A DNA stretch of 43,612 bases. Source: Phycisphaerales bacterium. Lineage in GTDB: Bacteria; Planctomycetota; Phycisphaerae; Phycisphaerales; UBA1924. Made by a program: the position numbers and the translations under genes. A model generated the notes under the pieces. That model worked only from the letters and a program-made list of their open reading frames with translations, ran no database searches and was not told where the DNA came from. Of this stretch, positions 35,269 through 43,210 are shown in pieces. Every line of letters begins with the position of its first letter. The first letter of the stretch is position 1. The stretch is from assembly GCA_027083355.1 (NCBI GenBank), contig JALWOY010000188.1:1-43612 (forward strand), written 5' to 3'.

Positions 35269-36885
35269 TTACTCGGGTTCGACGTCGGCGTCGATGAGCC
35301 AGCGTTCGAGGTCGGGGCCGGTGATCTTGAGCGTGGCGACGAGCTGGCCGTCGGCGTCGCGGATCTCGACCGTGCCGCCCTCGGTCGGGGTGTCGTCGGG
35401 CCAGAGGTCGCGGTCTGCGCGGGCGTCGGGGGCGCCCGTGCGGATCGCCTCGGCCCGGCGCTCGACGCGGCGGAGTTCACGCTGCAAACGCTCGCGGGCG
35501 AGGGTGAGCCTCGAGAGTTCCTCGCTCTCGATCGCGGCGTGGGCGGCCTCGGGGTCACGCTCCGGCCAGTCGCCGGTGTCGACGCGGCGTTGGACGGCGT
35601 CGAGTGCGAAGGCGAGCTGCGGGTCGGCCATGTGCTCGCGGATCCAGTCCGGGTCGGCGTGGGTCTCGGACGCCTCGGCCTTGCCGATGATCTCCGATTC
35701 GCGGCGGATGCGGGCGAGCTCGGCGAGCTGATCGTCGTCGAGGTGGACGAAATAGTCCGGGTCGACGCCCCACTCGGCGCTGTCGTCGGTGCGTTGGAGG
35801 CTCCGGCCGCTGGGGAGGTAGTAGCGCTGCTCGGTGAGTTTGAACGAGGCCCCGGTGGCTGATCCGCCGAGCGGATGGACGGATTGCACGCTGCCTTTGC
35901 CGTAGGTCCGTTCGCCGACGGCGACGGCTCGGCCGTTCTCGACGAGGGCGCCGGTGAGGATCTCGCTGGCGCTGGCGCTCTGGCCGTTGATGATGACGGC
36001 GACGGGGAAATCGGGGAGTGTGCCGGGCTTTGTGGCGCGGGCGATTCGCTCTTCGTAGGCGCGTCCCTTTGTCGAGACGATGACGCCTTCGTCGAGGAAC
36101 ATGTCGGCGATGCGGATGGCCTGGTCGAGCAGCCCCCCGGGGTTCCAGCGGAGGTCGATGATCAGCCCGCCGAGGGAGCCGTGGTCGGCGCCGAGGCTCT
36201 GGAGGGCCTGCTCGATTTCATCGGCGACATTGGGCGTGAACTGGCTGACGCGGATGTAGCCGATGCGGCGGTCGGGGTCGAGGAGGTAGTCCCATGAATC
36301 GTCGGCGGCGCGGCGGAAGCCCCGGACGGAGCGGGACTTGATGTGCGCGCGTGTGATGGTGATGTCGAGCGTTTCGCCCGCATCCCGCTGGACGGTGACG
36401 GTGACGTCGGTTCCCTCTTCGCCGAGCAGTTTGTCGATGCACTCGTCGATCGAGAGGCCCTCGGTGGGTTCGCCGTCGATGGCGACGACCTTGTCGCCCG
36501 CGAGGACGCCGGCGTGGAAGGCGGGCGAGTCTTCCATCGGGGTGACGATGGTGAAGACGCCGTCGACCATGTTCACCTCGGCCCCGATGCCGACGTATTC
36601 GCCCGTCAGGTCCTTCTCGAACTCGTCGCTCATCTGCGGGGGGACATAGACGGCGTAGGGGTCGTCGAGCGTTTCGATCATGCCCTCGATGGCGCCGCGC
36701 TGGAGGGCGTCCTCGTCGGGTTCCTCGACGGCGTACTTCGTGATGATGTTCTTGACGTCGATCAACGGATCGAAGAACCGGAAGTCGGCCGAACGCTGGG
36801 CGATGGCCAGGGTCGAGCCGACCACGGCGATGCCGAGGATCGTCGTCAGGAACACGAACGATCGGGAGGGGCGGCGTGTGCTCAT
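35269..36885 (-). CDS. S41-family C-terminal processing peptidase
   Basis: CtpA/Prc-like serine peptidases cut exported proteins in the cell envelope. The 538 residues begin with an N-terminal signal/anchor (FVFLTTILGIAVVGSTLAIA). A helical cap follows, then a PDZ domain around 85-175 (GEYVGIGAEVNMV, AGVLAGDKVVAIDGEPTEG), and the peptidase core with the nucleophile Ser in NGQSASASEILTGAL and the general-base Lys in GERTYGKGSVQ. A charged C-terminal tail of about 140 residues (ELARIRRESEIIGKAE, LQRELRRVERRAEA) is longer than usual and may be a coiled coil. GGAG lies shortly before the ATG at 36885. It begins 16 bases after the esterase stop and is probably cotranscribed with it. Confidence 0.92.
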   Translation of the reverse strand: MSTRRPSRSFVFLTTILGIAVVGSTLAIAQRSADFRFFDPLIDVKNIITKYAVEEPDEDALQRGAIEGMIETLDDPYAVYVPPQMSDEFEKDLTGEYVGIGAEVNMVDGVFTIVTPMEDSPAFHAGVLAGDKVVAIDGEPTEGLSIDECIDKLLGEEGTDVTVTVQRDAGETLDITITRAHIKSRSVRGFRRAADDSWDYLLDPDRRIGYIRVSQFTPNVADEIEQALQSLGADHGSLGGLIIDLRWNPGGLLDQAIRIADMFLDEGVIVSTKGRAYEERIARATKPGTLPDFPVAVIINGQSASASEILTGALVENGRAVAVGERTYGKGSVQSVHPLGGSATGASFKLTEQRYYLPSGRSLQRTDDSAEWGVDPDYFVHLDDDQLAELARIRRESEIIGKAEASETHADPDWIREHMADPQLAFALDAVQRRVDTGDWPERDPEAAHAAIESEELSRLTLARERLQRELRRVERRAEAIRTGAPDARADRDLWPDDTPTEGGTVEIRDADGQLVATLKITGPDLERWLIDADVEPE

Positions 36886-36901
36886 GTGTGCTCCGGTGGG
36901 G

Positions 36902-38185
36902 TCATTCGCTGGGGGCGTAGAGGAACATCAACGCGCCGGGCAGGCGTTCGGCCCAGGCGTGCTCGTTGTGCTCGTGGCGGTCGACGATGCTGAGCATGAC
37001 GTCGGCCCGGTCGGCGATGACATCGCGCAGGTGCTCGACGGCGTGGACGTGCCGCTGCGAGGCCTTGTCGTAGAAGCCCGAGCCGGGGAGGTTCTCGGCG
37101 CCGCCCATGCCGAGGTAGATCTTCGGCGGGAGGGCCTGGGCGGATTGGACGCGGTCGGTCATGCTCAGGCCGATCATGTCGAGTTCAAGTGCGGGGCTTT
37201 CTGCCAGGACGGCGCCGAACAGGTCGGGTCGGGTCAGCCCGGCGTGCAGGGCGATCAGCCCGCCGGCGGAGGAGCCGCCGACGGCGGTGTGCTCGGGGCC
37301 GGTGCGGACACGGAAGGCGCGTTCGACGCGGGGCATGACCTCGCGGGCGAGCCAAGCGACGAATTCGTCGCCGGCGGGGGTCTTGCCGAAGAGGGTGACG
37401 CCCTCGGGCATGGTCGGGCAGTATTCCTCGGTGCGGGCGGCGCCGGCGTTGGGGATGCCGACGGCGATGAACGGCTCGATCAGGCCGCCGGAGATCATGG
37501 CTTGGGCGGTTTCGTCGAGGTGCCACTCGCCGGGGGCCGAGGGTGGTTTCTGGAAGAGGTTCTGGCCGTCCATCATGTAGAGCACGGGGTAGGCCCGGTC
37601 GGGGTGGTCGGCGTAGCCGGGCGGGAGCCAGACGAGCAGATCGCGCATCGCGCCCGCGGCCGAGCCCGCCCCGCCGGCGACCTGGAGGCGTTTGACGGTG
37701 CCGGCGGCATGGATCGGGCGGTATTCGGGGGCGATGACGTACTTGTCGCTGCCCTCGCGGAACTTGGGGATGGTCAGCTCGATGACGGGTTTTTCGTCCG
37801 TGTTCAGATAGGACGCCGGGACGGGCGGGAAGTGGCGGTTTGAGATGTCCTGGCCCTCGGCGTCGGTTTCGACGTATTTCCATGAGCCGAGGGTGAACTT
37901 GAACTCGACGTTTTCGCCCAGCTCGCCGCCTTTGAAGACGTACTGCCATCGGCCGTCGGAGCGGGGGGAGAGGACGTAGTCCGGGTCGCCGGGGTTCCAC
38001 GAGTTGGCGCCGGATGCGAAGTAGATGGGGCGGCTCGCGGATGCCATTTTGGATTGGTCCTCGACGATGACGACGAAGCCCTGCGGGAGGGATTCGGGGC
38101 GGACGGTCTTCTGTGCGATGACCGGGCGGCAGGCCGCGATGAGGCAGGCGACGGCGAGCAGGGCGGATTTGTGGAGTTTGAGCAT
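36902..38185 (-). CDS. Exported esterase of the enterochelin-esterase-like family
   Basis: The 427-residue protein has a signal sequence (KSALLAVACLIAACRPVIA) compatible with either a lipobox (IAAC) or ordinary cleavage after VIA. Residues about 35-140 form a beta-sandwich resembling starch-binding/CBM48-type modules (SGANSWNPGDPDY, FKFTLGSWKYVET). The putative-esterase domain follows: LLVWLPPGYADHPDRAYPVLYMMDGQNLF, the nucleophile Ser in VGGSSAGGLIALHAG near residue 304, and a C-terminal catalytic His in DRHEHNEHAW. Such enzymes cut acyl, siderophore or polysaccharide esters; the substrate is undetermined. The ATG at 38185 lies 6 nt after TACCCT. Confidence 0.87.
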   Translation of the reverse strand: MLKLHKSALLAVACLIAACRPVIAQKTVRPESLPQGFVVIVEDQSKMASASRPIYFASGANSWNPGDPDYVLSPRSDGRWQYVFKGGELGENVEFKFTLGSWKYVETDAEGQDISNRHFPPVPASYLNTDEKPVIELTIPKFREGSDKYVIAPEYRPIHAAGTVKRLQVAGGAGSAAGAMRDLLVWLPPGYADHPDRAYPVLYMMDGQNLFQKPPSAPGEWHLDETAQAMISGGLIEPFIAVGIPNAGAARTEEYCPTMPEGVTLFGKTPAGDEFVAWLAREVMPRVERAFRVRTGPEHTAVGGSSAGGLIALHAGLTRPDLFGAVLAESPALELDMIGLSMTDRVQSAQALPPKIYLGMGGAENLPGSGFYDKASQRHVHAVEHLRDVIADRADVMLSIVDRHEHNEHAWAERLPGALMFLYAPSE

Positions 38186-38191
38186 GGGAGC

Positions 38192-38197
38192 AGGGTA
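38192..38197 (-). promoter_or_regulatory. TAnnnT box 6 nt before the esterase start
   Basis: TTGCTACCCT reads on the minus strand, followed by GCTCCC and ATG. The TGC before the hexamer resembles an extended -10. It likely drives the esterase-S41 peptidase pair as a leaderless message. Confidence 0.45.
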
Positions 38198-38251
38198 GCA
38201 ATGCGGGTGATGAAAAGGCTCGGATCGGTCCGGGGCGCGAGGGGTGTCGCC

Positions 38252-38257
38252 TAGAAT
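38252..38257 (+). promoter_or_regulatory. Possible -10 box of the citryl-CoA operon
   Basis: TAGAAT in GCCTAGAATCG, 54 bases before the GTG start at 38312. It is similar to CTAAAAT upstream of iorA and nifJ. Confidence 0.3.
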
Positions 38258-38311
38258 CGCGTCTCGCCGCGCGGGGCGGGTTCGCACACTCGGGAAATCA
38301 GGATCTGTACG

Positions 38312-39820
38312 GTGGCACGACTGCACGAATATCAGGGCAAGGCGGCGCTCAAAGAACGCGGCATCGAGGTTCCGAGGTCGGGCGTGGCCCGGTCGCCGGC
38401 GGACGCGCGGCGGATCGCGGAAGAACTGGGCGGGCCGGTGGTGGTCAAGATCCAGGCGTGGACGACGGGGCGGGCGTCGATGGGCGGGGTGAAGATGGCC
38501 GACTCGCCCGAAGAGGCCAAGGCCCACGCCGAGGCGATGCTCGGGATGAAGGTGGGCAACTTCCCCGTTACCGAGCTGCTCGTCGAGGAAAAGCTGGACA
38601 TCGCGCGGGAGCTGTTCGTCTCGATGACGATCGACGACGCGGCGCGGCGGCCGATGATGCTGCTGAGCCTCGAGGGCGGGACGGGCATCGAGGAACGGGC
38701 CGAGGCGGTGCATCGGCTCGCGGTGCATGTCCGCGAGGGGATCGACCCGGCGGCGTTGCGGGGGGCGATCGAGGATTCGACGATCGAGCCGACGCTGCGG
38801 GATGCTGTGATCGGTGCGATCGAGAAGATCGTCGAGACGGCCCGCGAGATCGAGGCGCGTTCGCTGGAGGTCAATCCGCTGGTGATCACCGGCGACGGCC
38901 GAGTCATGGCGGCGGACTGCCGGGTGACGGTGGATGATTACGCGGTGTTCCGGCATCCCGAGCTGGGCATCGAGATCGCCCGCGAACTGGACCACCCCCC
39001 CACCGCGCTCGAACGCATCGCGTACCGCGTGGAAGAGGCGGACCACCGGGGGACGTTCTATTTCGCGCAGCTGCCCCATGACCCGGACGACCCGAAACTC
39101 GTGGGTTTCCACGGCGCGGGCGGGGGCGGCAGCATGATGTCGATGGACGCGCTGACGAACGCCGGCTTCACGATCGCGAATTTCACGGATACGTCGGGCA
39201 ACCCGTCGAGCGCGAAGGTGTACGCGGCGGCGCGGATCATCCTGAGCCAGCCCGGGTTGGTGGGTTATTTCGGCTCCGGGTCGGGCGTGGCGAGCCAAGA
39301 GCAGTTCTGGAGCGCGTACGGGCTGGCCAAGGCGTTCAACGAGGTGAACCTGTCGATCCCCGCGGTGATCCGCCTCGGGGGCAACAGCGAGGACCGGGCC
39401 GTCGAGATCCTGAACGACGCGTGCAGGCCGCTGCCGGCGGTGGTCGAGGGGTACAAGAAGGACGACACGCCGGCGTTCTGTGCCGAGCGGTTCAAGACGC
39501 TGGTCGAGCAGGCGGGGGCGCGGATCGAGGGCACCACGCGAGCGGTGCCGGGGTTTGTGGGCTCGCCGGGGGCGCTTTCTGCGAAGATCGACCGTGGGAC
39601 GCTGTGGATCGATCTCGAACACTGCGACGCCGACACGACGGCGTTCGTGGTCGAGCACTCGTTCGGGCTGCTGAAGGATGAGAACGGCAAGCCGACGGTC
39701 GCGGTGAGCGAAGACGAATTGGCGGGGAAAGACTCGGAACTGATCGCGTGCGAGGTGGAGTGTCTGCGCGCGGGTCGGCCGGTGGTGTTCGTGGATATCC
39801 CGATCGAGGGGCTGGACTGA
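38312..39820 (+). CDS. Succinyl/citryl-CoA synthetase beta-like subunit with C-terminal extension
   Basis: This is an ATP-grasp CoA-ligase beta subunit of the SucC family ([48 protein letters not shown]). The second domain has [20 protein letters not shown] and [18 protein letters not shown]. With the alpha subunit and citryl-CoA lyase in the same operon, it probably activates citrate to citryl-CoA, like CcsA of Hydrogenobacter or the N-part of ATP-citrate lyase. A succinyl- or malyl-CoA role is not excluded. At 502 residues it is about 110 longer than SucC; the extra C-terminal part ([11 protein letters not shown] to [10 protein letters not shown]) is of no family I know. GTG 38312 has AGGAT upstream. 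A GxxExxY cassette separates it from the alpha gene. Confidence 0.82.
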   Translation: MARLHEYQGKAALKERGIEVPRSGVARSPADARRIAEELGGPVVVKIQAWTTGRASMGGVKMADSPEEAKAHAEAMLGMKVGNFPVTELLVEEKLDIARELFVSMTIDDAARRPMMLLSLEGGTGIEERAEAVHRLAVHVREGIDPAALRGAIEDSTIEPTLRDAVIGAIEKIVETAREIEARSLEVNPLVITGDGRVMAADCRVTVDDYAVFRHPELGIEIARELDHPPTALERIAYRVEEADHRGTFYFAQLPHDPDDPKLVGFHGAGGGGSMMSMDALTNAGFTIANFTDTSGNPSSAKVYAAARIILSQPGLVGYFGSGSGVASQEQFWSAYGLAKAFNEVNLSIPAVIRLGGNSEDRAVEILNDACRPLPAVVEGYKKDDTPAFCAERFKTLVEQAGARIEGTTRAVPGFVGSPGALSAKIDRGTLWIDLEHCDADTTAFVVEHSFGLLKDENGKPTVAVSEDELAGKDSELIACEVECLRAGRPVVFVDIPIEGLD

Positions 39821-39828
39821 GGAGGAAC

Positions 39829-39861
39829 TCACCGCGGAGAACGCGGAGAGCCGCGGAGGAA
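39829..39861 (+). repeat. Left inverted repeat of cassette 1
   Basis: It starts TCACCGCGGAGAACGCGG and ends CCGCGGAGGA. The terminal GGAGGA (39855-39860) also serves as the ribosome binding site for the TTG start at 39867. Confidence 0.65.
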
Positions 39862-39866
39862 GAATC

Positions 39867-40277
39867 TTGGGCCGGAACTCTGGCCATATCGATTTGATCA
39901 GTGCCGATTTGACCGACGGTCTCATCGGTGCGGCGATCGAGGTGCATCGAGCACTCGGGCCGGGATTGCTCGAATCGGCCTATGAATCCTGTCTCGCGCA
40001 TGAATTGACATACCGCGATATCGCATTTGATCGGCAAGTCGAACTGCCGATCGAATACAAGGGGCACTCCGTGGATTGCGGTTATCGCCTCGATCTCCTC
40101 GTAGGAGGTGAAGTCATTGTTGAACTGAAATCCGTTGAGCGAATCCTTCCTGTCCATGAAGCCCAACTGATGACGTACCTGAAGTTGTCGCGCAAATCCG
40201 TCGGGCTCCTGATCAACTTCAATGTCCCGAGGCTTAAGGACGGGATCATCCGCCGAGCCATGACAAGGAACAGATAG
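39867..40277 (+). CDS. GxxExxY-family protein (PD-(D/E)xK-like)
   Basis: The 136-residue protein has the family signature GLLESAY within [15 protein letters not shown] (about 31-45), and the nuclease-like D-x(n)-E-x-K set in [19 protein letters not shown]. The late conserved [13 protein letters not shown] is also present. The family is widespread, usually flanked by short repeats, and its function is unknown; the core resembles PD-(D/E)xK nucleases. The TTG start at 39867 is supported by GGAGGA 6 bases upstream, which lies inside the left inverted repeat. The gene interrupts the CoA-synthetase operon, and its codon use is less GC-biased than its neighbours, so it appears to be cargo. Confidence 0.88.
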   Translation: MGRNSGHIDLISADLTDGLIGAAIEVHRALGPGLLESAYESCLAHELTYRDIAFDRQVELPIEYKGHSVDCGYRLDLLVGGEVIVELKSVERILPVHEAQLMTYLKLSRKSVGLLINFNVPRLKDGIIRRAMTRNR

Positions 40278-40279
40278 TC

Positions 40280-40313
40280 CCCTCCGCGGCCCTCAGCGCA
40301 CTCAGCGGTGAAT
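40280..40313 (-). repeat. Right inverted repeat of cassette 1
   Basis: CCTCCGCGGCCCTCAGCG followed by CACTCAGCGGTGAA is the imperfect reverse complement of 39829-39861. It ends 12 bases before the alpha-subunit ATG. Confidence 0.65.
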
Positions 40314-40325
40314 CCGGAAATACAC

Positions 40326-41222
40326 ATGGCCATCATCATCGACGAAACAAAACGCGTTCTCATCCAGGGCATCACCGGCCGCGAGGGCCGTGCACGGGCC
40401 GAGCTGATGCTCGGTTACGGCACCAACGTCGTCGCGGGCGTGACGCCGAGGAAGGGCGGGCAGGAAGTGCTCGGCGTGCCGGTCTTCGACACCGTGGCCG
40501 AGGCGCAGGAGAAGGCCGGTCCGATCGATATCTCAGTCGTGCTGGTGCCGGCGCGGTTCGTCGAGGGGGCGGCGACCGAGGCGATCGAGGCCGGGGTCAA
40601 GACGCTGCTGCTCGTGCCCGACCGCGTGCCGGTGTGGGACGCGATGCGGATCGCCGACACCGCCGAGAAGCACGGCTCTGTGTTCATCGGTCCGAACACG
40701 CTGGGCGTGCTCAGCCCCGACCGGGCCGTGATCGGCATGATGGGCGGGCGTGCCGAGAGCGCGAAAAAATGGTTCAAACGCGGCAATGTGGGCGTGATCA
40801 GCCGCTCGGGTGGGATGTCCAGCTCGACGGCGTACTACCTCGGCCGGGCCGGCATCGGGATCTCGACGATCGTCCACGTCGGCGGCGACAGCGTGCTGGG
40901 GCTGCGCATCCCCGACGTCGCGCTCATGTTCGAGGACGACCCCGAGACCGAGGCGATCGTCATCTTCGGCGAGATCGGCGGTTCGATGGAAGAAGACCTG
41001 GCCGACCTGATGAAAGCGGGCCGGGTGACCAAGCCCGTGGTGGCCTACATCGGCGGCAAGGCGGCGAAGGAAGGCACCCGCTTCAGCCACGCCGGCGCGA
41101 TCATCGAGGGCAACCGCGGCACGCACGCGGGCAAGGTCAAGGCGCTGACGGAAGCGGGGGCGACCGTCGTCGACGGCTTCGGCGATCTGCCCGAAGCGGC
41201 GAAGGCCGTGCTGGGGGATTAA
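40326..41222 (+). CDS. Succinyl/citryl-CoA synthetase alpha-like subunit
   Basis: The 298-residue SucD-family subunit binds CoA and carries the phospho-histidine. Motifs are [18 protein letters not shown] (CoA-binding Rossmann start), [29 protein letters not shown], and the catalytic His in [16 protein letters not shown] near residue 260. Length and motifs fit either succinyl-CoA synthetase or the small subunit of citryl-CoA synthetase (CcsB). The citryl-CoA lyase downstream argues for citrate. The ATG at 40326 follows CCGGAAATACAC; a GTG at 40308 inside the cassette repeat is less likely. It is separated from its partner genes on both sides by inserted cassettes. Confidence 0.88.
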   Translation: MAIIIDETKRVLIQGITGREGRARAELMLGYGTNVVAGVTPRKGGQEVLGVPVFDTVAEAQEKAGPIDISVVLVPARFVEGAATEAIEAGVKTLLLVPDRVPVWDAMRIADTAEKHGSVFIGPNTLGVLSPDRAVIGMMGGRAESAKKWFKRGNVGVISRSGGMSSSTAYYLGRAGIGISTIVHVGGDSVLGLRIPDVALMFEDDPETEAIVIFGEIGGSMEEDLADLMKAGRVTKPVVAYIGGKAAKEGTRFSHAGAIIEGNRGTHAGKVKALTEAGATVVDGFGDLPEAAKAVLGD

Positions 41223-41227
41223 GAAGG

Positions 41228-41262
41228 ACTCACCACGGAGGGCCGCGAAGAGCCACGGAGAT
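41228..41262 (+). repeat. Left inverted repeat of cassette 2
   Basis: CTCACCACGGAGGGCCGCG then AAGAGCCACGGAG. It is the same family as 39829-39861 and starts 6 bases after the alpha-subunit stop. Confidence 0.65.
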
Positions 41263-41290
41263 GAAAAATGACTCGCATACAATTCCTCGT

Positions 41291-42106
41291 ATGAACGGCT
41301 CGAAATCCATCAAGGCACGTGTTTATTCACTGCTCGATGTTGCAGGCGAGGGCGACCGGGCCAGTCGGGCAGTGGATCTTTTTATTATTGTATTGATTGC
41401 CTTGAACATCGTGGCAATGGTTCTCGACAGCGTGGATTCAATCCATGATGCCGCATCGGTTTTTTTTTACATCTTTGAAATTGTATCTATCATTCTTTTT
41501 TCTATAGAATATCTACTCCGACTGTGGTCCTGCACGAGCTCGCCTCAATGGAACGGCTCTATCCGCGGGAGGCTGCGATATGCCGCCACGCCGCTTGCCG
41601 TTGTCGATCTTCTCGCGGTGCTCCCGTTTTACCTCCCGTTTCTCGGGATTGATTTGCGGTTCATCCGAGCGGTGCGTCTTTTCAGGATATTCCGAATCGC
41701 AAAGCTGGGTCGGTATTCGTTTTCGGCGCAACTCTTGGCGCGCGTGCTTTCCGCCAAGAAAGAAGCCCTTGTCTCATGCCTTTTTCTTCTCTGTATACTG
41801 CTATTGATCTCGTCATCGATGCTCTATTACGCAGAGCGCGACGCGCAGCCCGATACGTTTTCCAGCATCCCCGCGGCGATGTGGTGGGGCGTGGCAACCA
41901 TCACGACAGTGGGCTATGGCGATGTTTACCCTGTTACTCCGATCGGGCGTGTTCTGGGCGCTGCCACCGCGATTATCGGGATCGCAATGTTCGCGCTCCC
42001 CACGGCGATTCTGGGCGCGGGCTTTGTTGAAGACTACGAACAACATCACCAGAGCGAACGTGTTTGTCCGCATTGCCACAAACCCCTGAATAGAAAGGGA
42101 TCGTAG
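41291..42106 (+). CDS. Voltage-gated-type potassium channel
   Basis: This is a six-transmembrane ion channel of 271 residues in the inner membrane. S1-S3 hydrophobic segments begin at VDLFIIVLIALNIVAMVL. S4 has regularly spaced Arg (RFIRAVRLFRIFRIAKLG), and S5 and S6 flank the selectivity filter TITTVGYGD, which specifies K+. The C-terminus ends in a small CPHCHK motif that could bind metal. The start is uncertain: ATG 41291 precedes the conserved part, and ATG 41261 lies at the inner edge of the cassette repeat with GGAG directly against it. Base composition is strongly AT-shifted (runs of T around 41460-41510), so the gene looks transferred. It separates the alpha subunit from citryl-CoA lyase. 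Confidence 0.9.
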   Translation: MNGSKSIKARVYSLLDVAGEGDRASRAVDLFIIVLIALNIVAMVLDSVDSIHDAASVFFYIFEIVSIILFSIEYLLRLWSCTSSPQWNGSIRGRLRYAATPLAVVDLLAVLPFYLPFLGIDLRFIRAVRLFRIFRIAKLGRYSFSAQLLARVLSAKKEALVSCLFLLCILLLISSSMLYYAERDAQPDTFSSIPAAMWWGVATITTVGYGDVYPVTPIGRVLGAATAIIGIAMFALPTAILGAGFVEDYEQHHQSERVCPHCHKPLNRKGS

Positions 42107-42107
42107 A

Positions 42108-42317
42108 ATGGGTCGTAAATATGGATTTTCGTGGTCGTGGCGTAGAGCAAGCGGTGTTTCCGGGCTGTCGAGCAAGATATCCCGCAAAACAAAGATCCCG
42201 TTGACGAGATCCGGTCGGCAACGCAAAGTAGGGCGTGCACTGGGTTGCTGTGTTTTTATTATTATAGGAATCGGATGCGCTGCGGGATCTTTGGCGCTCC
42301 GGTCAATTCTCGGTTGA
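42108..42317 (+). CDS. Small single-span membrane protein
   Basis: The ORF of 69 residues starts one base after the channel stop, which suggests coupling. The N-half is basic (GRKYGFSWSWRRASG, ISRKTKIPLTRSGRQRK) and the C-half is one hydrophobic segment (LGCCVFIIIGIGCAAGSLAL). I recall similar small proteins in mobile DNA but cannot name the family. It ends just before the right inverted repeat, so it appears to be part of the cassette. It may instead be a chance ORF. Confidence 0.5.
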   Translation: MGRKYGFSWSWRRASGVSGLSSKISRKTKIPLTRSGRQRKVGRALGCCVFIIIGIGCAAGSLALRSILG

Positions 42318-42332
42318 AATCCTGTTTCTTTC

Positions 42333-42370
42333 TCTCTCCGTGGTCCTCGGTGGCCCTCCGTGGTGAATCA
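42333..42370 (-). repeat. Right inverted repeat of cassette 2
   Basis: CTCTCCGTGGTCCTCGG then TGGCCCTCCGTGGTGAATC is the reverse complement of the left end, with its outer part nearly exact. It ends 18 bases before the citryl-CoA lyase ATG. Confidence 0.65.
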
Positions 42371-42387
42371 AGATTGAAAGGCCGATC

Positions 42388-43164
42388 ATGTCCGAACCCT
42401 GGAAAACCGCGATCACCAGCATCAAGCCCAACGAGGTCCGCGTCCGCGGGTACGACATCGCCGAGCTGATGGGGCGGGTGTCGTTCGGGGAGGCGGTCTA
42501 TCTGATCATCCGCGGCGAGATGCCGAGCAAGCCGGTGGGCCAGCTGATGGACGCGATCGTCGTTTCGAGCATCGACCACGGGGCGACGCCGCCGAGCGCG
42601 CTGGCTGCCCGCACGGTGGCGAGCACGGGGGCGTCGCTGAGTCAGGCCGTCAGCGCCGGCATCAACTCGATCAACCGGCACCACGGCGGGGCGATCGAGG
42701 ATTGCGCGAGGCACCTCGGCAACATCATCGAAAAGGCCGGGCCGGGGGCGGATGATGCCGCCATGGAAGCGGCGGCCGGGGCGTATCTGGACGAGCTCAA
42801 GGCGCGGGGCAAACGCATGGCGGGCTTTGGGCACCGTGTGCACACCGCCGACCCGCGCACGGCGAGGCTGTTCGAGCTGACGGCCGAGGCGGGCGTGTCG
42901 GGGCCGTACCTCGACGCGGCCCGCGCGGTCGAGCGTGTGTTCAAGGCCCGGGGCAAGGCGCTGCCGATCAACGTGGACGGGGCGATCGCGGCGGTGCTGG
43001 CGCAGCTGGGGTTTGATCCCGCGGTGATGAACGGGTTGTTCATGATCGCCCGCGTGCCGGGGCTGGTGGCGCACGTGACCGAGGAGCAATCGCGGATGAA
43101 GCCGATGCGGAAGATCGACCCGGTGAACCACGCGTACGACGGGCCGGGGCCGAGGGCGTTGTGA
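42388..43164 (+). CDS. ccl: Citryl-CoA lyase
   Basis: The 258-residue citrate-synthase-fold protein is far shorter than citrate synthase (about 430) and matches Hydrogenobacter Ccl and the C-terminal part of ATP-citrate lyase. It should split citryl-CoA into acetyl-CoA and oxaloacetate. Catalytic positions are retained: His in INRHHGGAIED, His in FGHRVHTADPR, and Asp in LPINVDGAIAAV, the NVDG form typical of the lyase branch. VMNGLFMIARVPGLVAHVTEEQ follows as in ATP-citrate lyase. With the two synthetase subunits upstream it completes a three-piece ATP-dependent citrate cleavage system. It lies just downstream of cassette 2. Confidence 0.85.
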   Translation: MSEPWKTAITSIKPNEVRVRGYDIAELMGRVSFGEAVYLIIRGEMPSKPVGQLMDAIVVSSIDHGATPPSALAARTVASTGASLSQAVSAGINSINRHHGGAIEDCARHLGNIIEKAGPGADDAAMEAAAGAYLDELKARGKRMAGFGHRVHTADPRTARLFELTAEAGVSGPYLDAARAVERVFKARGKALPINVDGAIAAVLAQLGFDPAVMNGLFMIARVPGLVAHVTEEQSRMKPMRKIDPVNHAYDGPGPRAL

Positions 43165-43174
43165 GCAAATGACC

Positions 43175-43204
43175 TGTACCGTTTTTCACCGTTCATGGTA
43201 CAAT
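43175..43204 (+). promoter_or_regulatory. Promoter and inverted-repeat operator of the nucleotidyltransferase
   Basis: TACAAT (43199-43204) resembles a -10 box, with TGG before it, and lies exactly 6 nt before the ATG. TGTACC (43175-43180) and GGTACA (43197-43202) form an inverted repeat 16 bases apart that overlaps the -10 and the -35 region. This fits autoregulation by a toxin-antitoxin pair. Confidence 0.45.
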
Positions 43205-43210
43205 TTCACC

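Larger units (their letters stand above)
39828..40314. mobile_element. Inverted-repeat cassette 1 (GxxExxY cargo)
   Basis: About 485 bases lie between imperfect inverted repeats at 39829-39861 (CTCACCGCGGAG start) and 40280-40313 (CTCAGCGGTGAAT end); roughly 27 of 34 aligned positions match. It sits exactly between the beta and alpha genes of the CoA-synthetase and carries no transposase. No clear target-site duplication is seen. The ends are the same family as cassette 2 (41228-42370). Confidence 0.6.
41228..42370. mobile_element. Inverted-repeat cassette 2 (ion-channel cargo)
   Basis: About 1.1 kb lies between imperfect inverted repeats 41228-41262 (ACTCACCACGGAGGGCCG...) and 42333-42370 (...GGCCCTCCGTGGTGAATC). 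The outer 18 or so bases match almost perfectly. The interior is markedly AT-richer than the surroundings. It carries the channel gene and a 69-codon ORF but no transposase. The repeats belong to the same family as those of cassette 1. Confidence 0.6.

Noticed and set aside
38186-39925. Upstream extension of the esterase frame across the CoA-synthetase gene
   Set aside because: It is antisense to a real gene; the signal peptide begins at 38185.
39821-42380. Target-site duplications flanking the two cassettes
   Set aside because: Flanking bases share only loosely similar A/G-rich strings (such as GGAA); no exact duplication could be defined.
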